64,000 nucleotides of DNA from Paenibacillus brasilensis (GTDB lineage Bacteria > Bacillota > Bacilli > Paenibacillales > Paenibacillaceae): NCBI RefSeq assembly GCF_009363115.1, contig NZ_CP045298.1:3159501-3223500 (forward strand). The letters are read 5' to 3'. A model generated the notes under the pieces. That model saw nothing but the letters and a program-made list of their open reading frames with translations. It did not search any database and was not told the DNA's origin. Shown piece by piece: positions 53,379-61,289 of the stretch. A program made the position numbers and the translations under genes. Position 1 is the first letter of the stretch, and each line of letters starts with the position of its first letter.

Positions 53379-54983
53379 ATTGAAACGATAAACCAAGAAC
53401 AACAACGCCAAGCTGAGCTACTTAAGCAGTATATGGAGAAGCATTTTAGACCACCGAAAATGAAACAATTGATCGAGACATTCAGCTTCTCCGAACTAAG
53501 AAAGCTTATCGGTGAGATGGACATCGAATTTTTCGCTTTAGCCTATTTTCCTAAATACTTTGATCGAGCGTTTGGACAGTTTCACAAAGAGTTATTTTCG
53601 GAATTAAGACATATGCTTGCGAATACAGGACTGATTACAGCTTTCGGACTCCCAAGGGAGCATGGAAAGTCAACGATCAGTTCTTTTTTATTTCCGCTGT
53701 ATGCGACTTTATATGATAAATCTCAGTTTACATTGATTATATCTGCCACAGAGCAGATTGCATTGCCGTTCCTCGATATGATCAAAGATGAGCTAGAAAC
53801 GAATACGATGTTGATTGAGGATTTTGGGATTCGTAAAGGGAGCCGTTGGAACAACAATGAAATATGGCTCAAGAGTAAAGGTGGACTGGACTCCTGCATT
53901 ATGATTCGTGGTATAGATGGTAGTTTGAGAGGTATTCACTATAAGCATCACCGTCCTACTTTGGTTCTAATGGATGATTTGCTCAAGGAGGATACGGCTC
54001 GCTCCGAAGCCAAGCGAGAACAAATTAAAAATACGTTTACGGATGTCATTCTGCCTATTGGCACAAGGGATACGAATATTCTGATCTGTGGAACGATTTT
54101 GAATGAAGAAGATATTATGGCCGATTTACTCAAGGGTAAAATCCCTGGTGTGCGAAGTGTTCGTAAAGCAGCCGTGCTTCAGTTTTCAGAACGGGATGAT
54201 TTATGGTCAGAGTGGGAGCGACAATATAATAATCTCCAAGACGAGGATAGGATCAATACGGCTTTGACTTTTTTTATGGCTCATGAGGAGGAAATGCTGA
54301 AGGGTACGGAAATCCTGTGGAGTGAGTACTTGGATTACTATTATCTCATGTGCAAAAAGCAAGCCATGGGTGAAAAGAGTTTCTATAAAGAATTGCAGAA
54401 TGATCCGTGCTCAACTGATGAGTACATATTTCAGAATCTCATGTATTGGGACAGGTCGCCTGAGTTTGAGGATATGGAAATGGCGATGTATATTGATCCA
54501 GCGATTAAAGCCGGAAAGAAGAATGACTATTCGGCCATTTCGATTATTGGACAGCATCGCAAAACAAAGCAGATGTATGTGATCGATGGCAATATCTATA
54601 AACTGTTGCCGGATGATTTGTTTCAAGTAGCCATTGAAAAATTGGAGCTTTACCCTGTAGATAAGCTGGGTTTTGAAGTGAATCAGGCACAAAGCTATAT
54701 GAAGCAAAAGTTTGAAGAAGAGTTATGGAAAGCGAAGATACATACGCCCGTAGAAAGTGTGCATTCCAGAGGGCAGAAGCATGAACGTATTATTAGCTTG
54801 GAGCCGGAAGTGAAGAAGGGTCATATTCTGTTCAATGCAGATAACCTCAGGTACAATCATCAGGTGAAGGATTACAATCGAAACTGTACGTATGATGACG
54901 CGCCAGATAGTTTGTATGGGGCTGTTCAATTGATTCAGTCGGTCAAGAGTCTGAAATTTTATGATCGTAGCTTGTTGTTCTGA
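53379..54983 (+). CDS. Large terminase subunit, element B
   Basis: Full-length: 534 aa from ATT (53379, GAAAGGAG 8 bases before) or 516 aa from the first ATG at 53433. ATPase motifs GLPREHGKST (Walker A) and LVLMDD (Walker B), then the nuclease motifs YIDPAIKAGKKNDYSA, GFEVNQAQSY and DDAPDSLYG. It pumps DNA into the capsid through the portal and cuts it. Position 54187-54189 is TCA where A has a stop. This is the only complete large terminase in the window, although the B portal and capsid genes are broken. Confidence 0.93.
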   Translation: METINQEQQRQAELLKQYMEKHFRPPKMKQLIETFSFSELRKLIGEMDIEFFALAYFPKYFDRAFGQFHKELFSELRHMLANTGLITAFGLPREHGKSTISSFLFPLYATLYDKSQFTLIISATEQIALPFLDMIKDELETNTMLIEDFGIRKGSRWNNNEIWLKSKGGLDSCIMIRGIDGSLRGIHYKHHRPTLVLMDDLLKEDTARSEAKREQIKNTFTDVILPIGTRDTNILICGTILNEEDIMADLLKGKIPGVRSVRKAAVLQFSERDDLWSEWERQYNNLQDEDRINTALTFFMAHEEEMLKGTEILWSEYLDYYYLMCKKQAMGEKSFYKELQNDPCSTDEYIFQNLMYWDRSPEFEDMEMAMYIDPAIKAGKKNDYSAISIIGQHRKTKQMYVIDGNIYKLLPDDLFQVAIEKLELYPVDKLGFEVNQAQSYMKQKFEEELWKAKIHTPVESVHSRGQKHERIISLEPEVKKGHILFNADNLRYNHQVKDYNRNCTYDDAPDSLYGAVQLIQSVKSLKFYDRSLLF

Positions 54984-55118
54984 GGGTTCTGCCGGATACT
55001 CATTCTTTATTTTGATCTAATCCCGTTAAGCTAACTGGCAGGTTAGTTTCAATATGTTGTAGTATGTTGGTGTATAGCTACATTTATTTCTATATCCATT
55101 CTTAGGAGGTTCTCAAGA

Positions 55119-55772
55119 ATGCCTTATCCGATGGTTCATTTTGCTATAGCTTTAGAACTTTGTTCGCGTACTCCATCTTCTAGTTTCTTAATAGGGAGTA
55201 TTGCTCCAGATGCTGTCCATGTAAGGGGGAATGTGGCAAGAAATGAAAAGGGTAATACACATTTTGTTTGTGAAGATAGATTTCCTAGTATTGAAGTACT
55301 TAAGGAAAGATGTCAGTATTATTTAAACCTAAATGATGAGGCTAGCTGGAAAGATTACGTACTGGGATATTTTGCTCATATCTATGCGGACATAAGATGG
55401 ACGGAAACAGTTTATTCGAATTTTGAACGTGAGTACCGAGGAGAAAAAGATAAAATAAGAAAAATTTATGATATAGAGTCAAATCAGGTAGAATTTAATT
55501 TAATTAGGAGAGAAGAATGGGCAGAAGATGTTCTCAACAAGCTCTATGTAGGAAGTGCCTATAGTATTGAACCGTTATTAACTCAAATTGAAGTAAGCCA
55601 ATACCGAGATATAAAGCTACAGTGGTTACGCAATAAGGACAATGAACCCCAGATAACTCCAATTTATTTAAAAGAAGATATGGTTAAGAGTTTTGTTACA
55701 AAGACATCGCATGAGCTTACCGACTTATATAAAGAATGGGGAATCGAGTCTCTCGAAGCTAAGAAATTTTGA
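55119..55772 (+). CDS. Zinc-dependent phospholipase C-like protein, cargo of element B
   Basis: A 217-aa protein; TAGGAGG lies 9 bases before the ATG. MVHFAIA near the start, GSIAPDAVHVR near 28-38, and YFAHIYADIRW near 90-100 give the His/Asp pattern of the zinc-dependent phospholipase C/S1-P1-like hydrolase fold. There is no signal peptide, so it acts inside the cell or is released by lysis. It lies between terminase and portal, the slot where A has two unrelated genes. A lipase-like or signalling hydrolase role is possible; substrate unknown. Confidence 0.7.
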   Translation: MPYPMVHFAIALELCSRTPSSSFLIGSIAPDAVHVRGNVARNEKGNTHFVCEDRFPSIEVLKERCQYYLNLNDEASWKDYVLGYFAHIYADIRWTETVYSNFEREYRGEKDKIRKIYDIESNQVEFNLIRREEWAEDVLNKLYVGSAYSIEPLLTQIEVSQYRDIKLQWLRNKDNEPQITPIYLKEDMVKSFVTKTSHELTDLYKEWGIESLEAKKF

Positions 55773-55804
55773 GCTAACGACCTATTTTGAAAGGGAGAAA
55801 TTTT

Positions 55805-57111
55805 TTGCAAGTAACTGAAAGCATCATTATAGAGTGTCTAAATGAACTCCAATTGGCTGCATTAGCCAAACAGAAATATGCAGATTACTACAATGGTCAG
55901 CATGCTATTCTCAAGAACTATGCGATGCAAGAAAGCCGCAGCAACCAAAAACTCATTTTCAATTTCCCACGTAAGTTGTAGATAATGAAGTGGGCTACCT
56001 GCTCGGTAAGCCAGTAAACTATGTGTCCAAGTCGGATCAGGATGAAGCCATACATAATATAGATGTACATATGAGTCATTGGGACAAGGAGCATAATCTA
56101 CAGCTTCGGAAACAATCCGAAATCTTTGGTGAGAGCTTTGAATTGAACTATATCGACTCGGATGGCCAGTTTTCAGCCACGGTGCTATCTCCTTTGAATG
56201 CCTATGTACTGGAAGATGAAACAGCAGAAAGAAACGTATTACTTGGGTTACATAAATTCACGAGACGGTTTGATAAACAAGTGTATCTGGACGTGTATAC
56301 TGATCATGAAATTCTACACTATACAATCGGCAACGATGAAAAACACAATTGGAGTAGGCCAAACCAAGCACCTGAATTAAAATATATCGGCAAACACAAT
56401 CACATTTTTGGAAGAGTACCACTTATCTCCTGTCCAGCCAATACGGAGAGAAAAAGTGGCTTCCATGATGTGATTTCTTTATTTGATGCCTATAACGCAT
56501 TGAATTCCGATTTGGTCAATGAAATCGCAGATCATCGCAATGCCTATCTCGTGATTGAGAATGCCAAGCTTGAAACTGAGGACTTATTGAATATGAAGAA
56601 GATGGGCATTATTCAAGTTCCGGCTGGGGGAAAGGTAAGCTGGCTTACGAAGGAGATTAACGATTCTTTTGTAAAGAACGAGCTGGATAATATTGAACGC
56701 AAAATCTTCGATATGATGGATCAGGTTAACTTCAATGAGAATTGGGCCAGTAATACGTCTTCCTTGGCTCTGCGAAATAAGCTGCTGAATTTGGAGAATC
56801 GAGTGGCAATGAGGGAAGCTTTGATGGAAAAGGCAATCAAGCAGCGTCTACGAAATTTCTTTACCTACCTGCACATTAAAGAAGGCGTTCAATATGATTA
56901 CCGTAATATCGCGGTGAAGTTTACTCGTAATTTGCCAACAGATTTGGTGGGGATGGCAGATGTGATTGTGAAATTGCAACAAGTCGTATCTCAGGAAACG
57001 TTGCTCACGTTGCTTCCGTTTGTTGAGAATCCAAAGCTGGAATTCAATAAATTTCATTCGGAGCAGCAACGATTAGCAGATGTGAGTAAGGAGAAATCGA
57101 ATGCAGAATAA
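55805..57111 (+). pseudogene. Portal protein with a frameshift, element B
   Basis: TTG start with GGGAG upstream, as in A. Around 55976-55981 one base is missing compared with A (AAGTTCGTGG in A, AAGTTGTAG here), giving an immediate stop after about 58 codons. The rest of the gene is open from 55990 (373 aa) and well conserved. Without the first 60 residues a working portal ring is unlikely, though re-initiation at 55990 cannot be excluded. Confidence 0.85.
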
Positions 57112-57478
57112 AAATAGGTTCAAGCGGTTGGTGAAGAATAATTGTGCATGCTATCTTGGAGTAAAACACGGTATCTCCAATTATTGCTGCTTACAAGATG
57201 GCCCATGTGTATTTTTTGGACAAGACGATCCTCTGCCTCATTGTACTTATTTTGAAAATGGAGTGTTGCCAAAGCTGGAGCGAGAATATAAGTCTGAACG
57301 TGATGTAGAGACTAAGCCTAAGACAGCAAAGCCGAGGGTGAACTGTACACGTTGTGGAGGAACATTTTCGGCAAATTCGAATCGGCAGAAATATTGTGAG
57401 AAATGCAGAGGTAAGGCGAGAAAAGAAAATATCAGGATACGTGTTCGGAAGTTCAGACAAAAAGACGGCTCGATGTAA
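57101..57478 (+). CDS. Cys-rich VLP-domain protein, element B
   Basis: A 125-aa protein like the A copy: NRFKRLVKNNCACY, LQDGPCVFF, CTYFENGVLP, then CTRCGGTF ... CEKCRGKAR. The linker between domains varies; the zinc ribbon is identical. Its stop codon is again inside the TGTAACGCTTTAG repeat. Intact although the genes on both sides are decayed, so it may have a role independent of particle formation. Confidence 0.8.
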   Translation: MQNKNRFKRLVKNNCACYLGVKHGISNYCCLQDGPCVFFGQDDPLPHCTYFENGVLPKLEREYKSERDVETKPKTAKPRVNCTRCGGTFSANSNRQKYCEKCRGKARKENIRIRVRKFRQKDGSM

Positions 57479-57735
57479 CGCTTTAGGGGTTGAAAAAGTC
57501 ATATAAACTAAGGGTTAAAAACAACCCAAAATGAGGAGTTGGTATGTTTGTACCTATTTCTCGTTTTTACGTTTTCTAAAGCGTTACATCATTGTACTGA
57601 GCATGATATTCAATATTATACAGTTTCAGCATACATATACGTTTCTGAAGTTTAGGCAAACAATAGGCTTGATGTAACGCTTTAGGCTGTCAAAAATCCA
57701 AATAAAATAAGGATGAAAAATACCCAAAAGTGGGG
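57474..57735. repeat. TGTAACGCTTTAG inverted repeat units, element B
   Basis: A full unit (left 57474-57486, hairpin GGTATGTTTGTACC at 57541-57554, right 57576-57588) and the left part of a second unit (57673-57685) that is cut off near 57760. Homology to A ends there and the MarR cassette begins. Compare 24152-24465. Confidence 0.65.
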
Positions 57736-57794
57736 AGCGGGTATGTAGGTCCTTTTGTTAGAAAAAAATGGTTAGACTAAGGAGGTGGAACGCC

Positions 57795-57911
57795 ATTAAG
57801 CTAACGAAGTCTTTGGCAGTGTCCGAGGAGGAATACAACTCCGAATATGAAGAAATATGGAGGGGAAATTCTTATGAGCCAATCTTGATATTTGAAAAAA
57901 GAAAAATATAG
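57795..57911 (+). other. Possible small ORF after a strong ribosome site
   Basis: AAGGAGG (57779-57785) is followed by an open frame of 38 codons starting at ATT (57795), reading KLTKSLAVSEEEYNSEYEEI. No ATG/GTG/TTG is placed correctly. It stops just before the MarR gene. Weak evidence. Confidence 0.25.
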
Positions 57912-57916
57912 GAATT

Positions 57917-58534
57917 ATGATACGACAAAAAAGTATTGACACAAAAGTAATTAGCGACCATACTATATATATGAACAAGGATAATAAAGTAACAAAGGAT
58001 ATTGACGCTATTCCCTCGCTTGTACAATCCAAGCGTCAGATTGATCGCTATAACCTGGACCTAGACGCACAGGCTATACTCGTCGCGTCTAGGCTAATGG
58101 AAGCCGGAGCCAAGCTTGGACATGCCGCAGAGATTCATTTCTCCAGATTCGGTTTATCAACAGGACGATATCGTTTATTAGCAGACCTTGAAGATAACGA
58201 AGGAGAAGAGTTGCCCTCGCAATTAGCGGAGCATCTAGGTGTGACACGTGCTACAGTGACTGGTCTTATCGATACTCTTGAGCGAGATGGCCTAGTATCC
58301 CGGCGATCAAGTTCAGAGGATGGACGTCAGAAAGCGGTTATATTGACAGAGCAAGGTGCGAAGAAGCTTTTTGAAATGGCTCCTGAGCATTTCGCTCGGC
58401 TGGAAGCCATGGTGGGCTTACTGAATATTGAGGAGCGCAGCGTATTCCTCGACCTGTTAGGTCGAGTTACACAAGGTATATCGGCACTTACGGACGAACC
58501 AAAACGAACTAAAAAACACATCAATAATGAGTAG
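57917..58534 (+). CDS. MarR-family transcriptional regulator
   Basis: 205 aa if the ATG at 57917 is used; an ATG at 57971 gives 187 aa, and neither has a strong ribosome site. TTGACA at 57936 could be a promoter inside the longer version. The MarR fold is clear: LAEHLGVTRATVTGLIDTLERDGLVSRRSSSEDGRQKAVILTEQG, the winged helix. It is the first gene of a three-gene cassette with a membrane protein and an NmrA-like enzyme, and likely represses it in response to a small molecule. The cassette stands where element A has its scaffold and capsid genes; base composition is higher in GC than nearby genes, which suggests separate origin. Confidence 0.88.
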   Translation: MIRQKSIDTKVISDHTIYMNKDNKVTKDIDAIPSLVQSKRQIDRYNLDLDAQAILVASRLMEAGAKLGHAAEIHFSRFGLSTGRYRLLADLEDNEGEELPSQLAEHLGVTRATVTGLIDTLERDGLVSRRSSSEDGRQKAVILTEQGAKKLFEMAPEHFARLEAMVGLLNIEERSVFLDLLGRVTQGISALTDEPKRTKKHINNE

Positions 58535-58537
58535 AAC

Positions 58538-58561
58538 GGGCTAGTGAAGCTAGCCCATTTT
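58538..58561 (+). terminator. Terminator after the MarR gene
   Basis: GGGCTAG (58538-58544) pairs with CTAGCCC (58550-58556), followed by ATTTTC. Confidence 0.7.
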
Positions 58562-58629
58562 CACTCTCATATAATTAGTTTCCTAATTATATGCTGCTGA
58601 GCAATTAAAAGAATTAAAGGAGCAACTAA

Positions 58630-59139
58630 ATGAACAAGACGACAGAGTACCCCAATCAGACAGATGGTGTTTACGAAATCAAGTCTGCTGATTCTGGCAC
58701 AAAGACTTTTGTACTGTGGCGTGAAGTTGTAATGGCCTATGCGTCTCCTGCCATTATGGCAGGTATCGGGGGATTGGTCACTGCCGACAAGGGGCTTCAA
58801 ATAGGGGCCTTGACCACCATTGGTGGAGCCTCGGCTTTCTTGGCTTTGATGCTCGGCCTTTGGCTGCGCGGCAGAGGAGTACATAACCGACGGTGGATCA
58901 TCGGCGCACCTCACTTGGTTGTGGTTGGGATGCTCGCGTTGATGGGAGCAACATTTGGGCTATTCGCCGCATGGGCGACATCTGGTTTACTAGAAATTAT
59001 GATTCCGAGCAATCACTTGGCCTGGGTCAGTCGTGTCTGGATCGACTTCCCGTTGTCTGGATTCATAGCAAGCACGATAGTGACATGGCGGTGGCGTCTT
59101 GCCGTCACAACAAATTTTTCATCCAAAAGGAGAAGATAA
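58630..59139 (+). CDS. Small integral membrane protein of the MarR cassette
   Basis: A 169-aa protein; AAAGGAG lies before the ATG. Four hydrophobic segments are visible, about 38-55, 62-80, 95-118 and 138-152. No family recognised. The stop lies one base before the next ATG, so it is in an operon with the NmrA-like gene. Confidence 0.75.
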   Translation: MNKTTEYPNQTDGVYEIKSADSGTKTFVLWREVVMAYASPAIMAGIGGLVTADKGLQIGALTTIGGASAFLALMLGLWLRGRGVHNRRWIIGAPHLVVVGMLALMGATFGLFAAWATSGLLEIMIPSNHLAWVSRVWIDFPLSGFIASTIVTWRWRLAVTTNFSSKRRR

Positions 59140-59140
59140 A

Positions 59141-60007
59141 ATGATAGTTATTATTGGAGCAACAGGTACGATAGGCAGTATGCTTTTAGAACGTTTGATT
59201 GATCTTGGCGTACCCGCCAGAGCGCTGAGCAGAGAGCCTGAGAAGTTGCGTGATCAGATTGGAGAAAAAGGCCGGTTGACTATCGAGGTAGCTTCGGCTG
59301 ATGCTTCCGATCCTGAATCGCTACGGCGCGCGTTTGCAGGAGCTAGCCAACTCTTCCTATCCATGTCCAACAGTCCAATACAAGTCGAATTGGAAACTTC
59401 GATCATTCAGATTGCCGTCGAAGCTGGAATCAGACACATCGTAAAAATATCCAGTCCTGCCTATGAGAAAAGATCTCCAGTGGCAGTGGCCGGATGGCAT
59501 CAAAAAATCGAGAAAACGCTGAGCGAATCGGGTCTCACCCACACCGTGCTGCGCCCTTATGCGTTCATGCAAAACTTATTGCGCCTTGCATCAACGATCA
59601 CAACCCAGAATGTTTTCTTCGGCGCCATGGGCGATTCAGCCTGTAACTTCATTGACTGTCGTGATATCGCAGATGTCGCCGCAGAAGTTCTGACCAACCG
59701 CGAGGTGTCAGGCCAAATATATACGCTTACCGGTTCGGAGATCTTTAGCTATCCACAGATTGCGAGTCAACTATCAGCTCTGCTTAATCGGCCGATAAGC
59801 TACATCAACATGGAGCCTCAAGTACTACTCCGTAATCTAATCGAGCATGGGCATATGCCTCCTTGGCTCGCAAACCACGTTGTGGAAATTCAAACCATGT
59901 CTAAACTGGTACCTGAAAGTCCTAATGTCACTGTGAAGCGCTTGCTCGGCAGAGAGCCACGCACGTTAAACGCCTTTCTGCATGAGTGTGTAGATCATTT
60001 CCGGTAG
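59141..60007 (+). CDS. NmrA-like NAD(P)H-binding protein
   Basis: A 288-aa protein; AAGGAGAAG precedes the ATG at 59141. The Rossmann motif is MIVIIGATGTIGSMLLERL, followed by RALSREPEKL; the middle has HIVKISSPAY and TVLRPYAFMQNL, typical of NmrA/QOR2-type sensors and atypical SDR enzymes. It lacks the usual Tyr-xxx-Lys pair, as most of this family do, and may act as a redox sensor or quinone reductase. Controlled probably by the MarR protein encoded just before. Confidence 0.88.
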   Translation: MIVIIGATGTIGSMLLERLIDLGVPARALSREPEKLRDQIGEKGRLTIEVASADASDPESLRRAFAGASQLFLSMSNSPIQVELETSIIQIAVEAGIRHIVKISSPAYEKRSPVAVAGWHQKIEKTLSESGLTHTVLRPYAFMQNLLRLASTITTQNVFFGAMGDSACNFIDCRDIADVAAEVLTNREVSGQIYTLTGSEIFSYPQIASQLSALLNRPISYINMEPQVLLRNLIEHGHMPPWLANHVVEIQTMSKLVPESPNVTVKRLLGREPRTLNAFLHECVDHFR

Positions 60008-60129
60008 AGGCGAGTCTACCTATTTTGAAATAAGTGTCGTTGGCAGCATCTTGCTCTGATATCATTTAAGTCATTGTACCGGAGAACGATAGTTCGAAAA
60101 AAAACAACGGCAATGATACAACCGCCTCT

Positions 60130-60540
60130 AGTTCCAACTTCTTCAACGGCTTATGATTTACTAATTGATTTAGGCGTACTATTGGATGAGAACAATGTAC
60201 CGGAAAGCGAGCGTTTTGTGGTAGTTCCTGCATGGTACTATGGCTTGCTTTTAAAGGATGCTCGTTTCACCAAAGACCCAAATATCATCCGCACAGGCTA
60301 TGTGGGAGATATTGATGGTATGACCGTTTATAAATCCAACAATGTGCCAAATACCGCAGGAGCCAAGTATAAAATCATCGCTAGTCATAAGAGTGCCATT
60401 TCGTTTGCAGACCAAGTAGATTCGGTGGAAGCCTTCAGACCAGAGAAACAATTTTCAGATGCAGTGAAAAGGGTTGCAGGTATTCGGTGCTAAATGTATC
60501 AAGCCGGAAGCTCTGCTGTACTCACGGTCAATAAGTCTTA
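60130..60540 (+). pseudogene. Capsid protein C-terminal remnant, element B
   Basis: From about 60130 the DNA matches the last 130 codons of the A capsid gene (AYDLLIDLGVLLDENNVP onwards). The N-terminal half is gone, replaced by the MarR cassette. An extra base near 60470 shifts the last 20 codons out of frame. Not functional. Confidence 0.85.
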
Positions 60541-60589
60541 ATTGAAAGTGATGATATGAGAGTACATTATAATAGAAGAAACACGTTCA

Positions 60590-60617
60590 GGGTATCTGTT
60601 TTGGATACCCTATTTTT
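60590..60617 (+). terminator. Hairpin with T-run after the capsid remnant
   Basis: GGGTATCT (60590-60597) pairs with GGATACCC (60603-60610), then TATTTTTC. Same position as 26089 in A; two pairs differ and both still pair. Confidence 0.6.
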
Positions 60618-60637
60618 CATTTTTGGAGGATGATAAG

Positions 60638-60856
60638 ATGTGGTTTTTGAATCAAGAAACAGGCTGCACATAGGAAGTCACGGATCAGGAGTCGGTGCTG
60701 CGTTTACAGAATAGTGGGCAATATGAGCAAGTGGAGGAACCACAACAAGATAAGACTGAGCAAGAAGTAGCCCAAACGAAAGCTCAAGTTGTCAAGAATA
60801 TGAAGCGTACCGAGAAGGCACAGGTAAAGGAAGAACAGGAGCCAGCACATGAGTGA
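60638..60856 (+). pseudogene. Small head-associated protein with a nonsense codon, element B
   Basis: GGAGG, then ATG-TGG-TTT as the start. Codon 12 is TAG (TGG in A), so only 11 residues are made. The remaining frame is open to 60856. It shows the ancestral start codon that A has lost. Confidence 0.8.
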
Positions 60857-60968
60857 GCCAATGGATTTGATGAAACGATTATTGGGTATGGAGCCAACAG
60901 ATATATCTAAAGACGATAACCTGATCCACTACTTAAATATTAACAGCCACTTTAGTAAGCGATCCTAG
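60849..60968 (+). pseudogene. Truncated connector gene at a deletion junction, element B
   Basis: The first 30 codons match the A connector gene (26345). Near 60938 the sequence jumps to the 3' end of the Ig-like gene, so about 1.6 kb present in A is missing. The frame stops at 60968. Confidence 0.8.
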
Positions 60969-61025
60969 TATTACCATAGAAAAGACCATTAGCCTTAAGA
61001 ATTTATTCTAAGTTTTATATCTATT

Positions 61026-61053
61026 GGCTTGCCTTAGAGGTGAGCCATTTTTA
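61026..61053 (+). terminator. Hairpin with T-run before the 41-aa gene, element B
   Basis: GGCTTGCC (61026-61033) pairs with GGTGAGCC (61039-61046), then ATTTTTATTTT. Same stem as 28110 in A, different loop. Confidence 0.65.
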
Positions 61054-61073
61054 TTTTAAAGGAGCACATACAT

Positions 61074-61199
61074 ATGCAACGAAAATCTATTGATTATCTA
61101 CTGAGTCTAAGCCTATTGAAGCAATTGAGATTACAAAATGTCATTACAGAAGAAGAGTTCATAGCGATTGATGAGCTGAATAAAAAGTCTTTCAAGTAG
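61074..61199 (+). CDS. Conserved 41-aa protein before the serine recombinase, element B
   Basis: AAAGGAG precedes the ATG. It matches the A protein at 38 of 41 positions by my reading (MQRKSIDYLLSLSLLKQLRL at the start). Retained intact beside a dead recombinase. Confidence 0.7.
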   Translation: MQRKSIDYLLSLSLLKQLRLQNVITEEEFIAIDELNKKSFK

Positions 61200-61289
61200 C
61201 TATCACATGGACAGAAATGGACTTGATGATGTACCGCACGCATTATAACATGTGACCGTATAAAGAAGATATCGAAGGGAGAAACACCT

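Larger units (their letters stand above)
52326..53869 (+). repeat. Near-identical 1.5-kb tract shared with 18331-19874, copy B
   Basis: Partner of the tract in A. Boundaries are sharp: the first flanking mismatches are at 52325 and 53870. It carries the nonsense change at 52512. Confidence 0.85.

Noticed and set aside
57936..57971. Promoter TTGACA within the MarR reading frame as proof of a later start
   Set aside because: The -10 candidates overlap or abut the ATG at 57971 and no later ribosome site is convincing; the start is left open.
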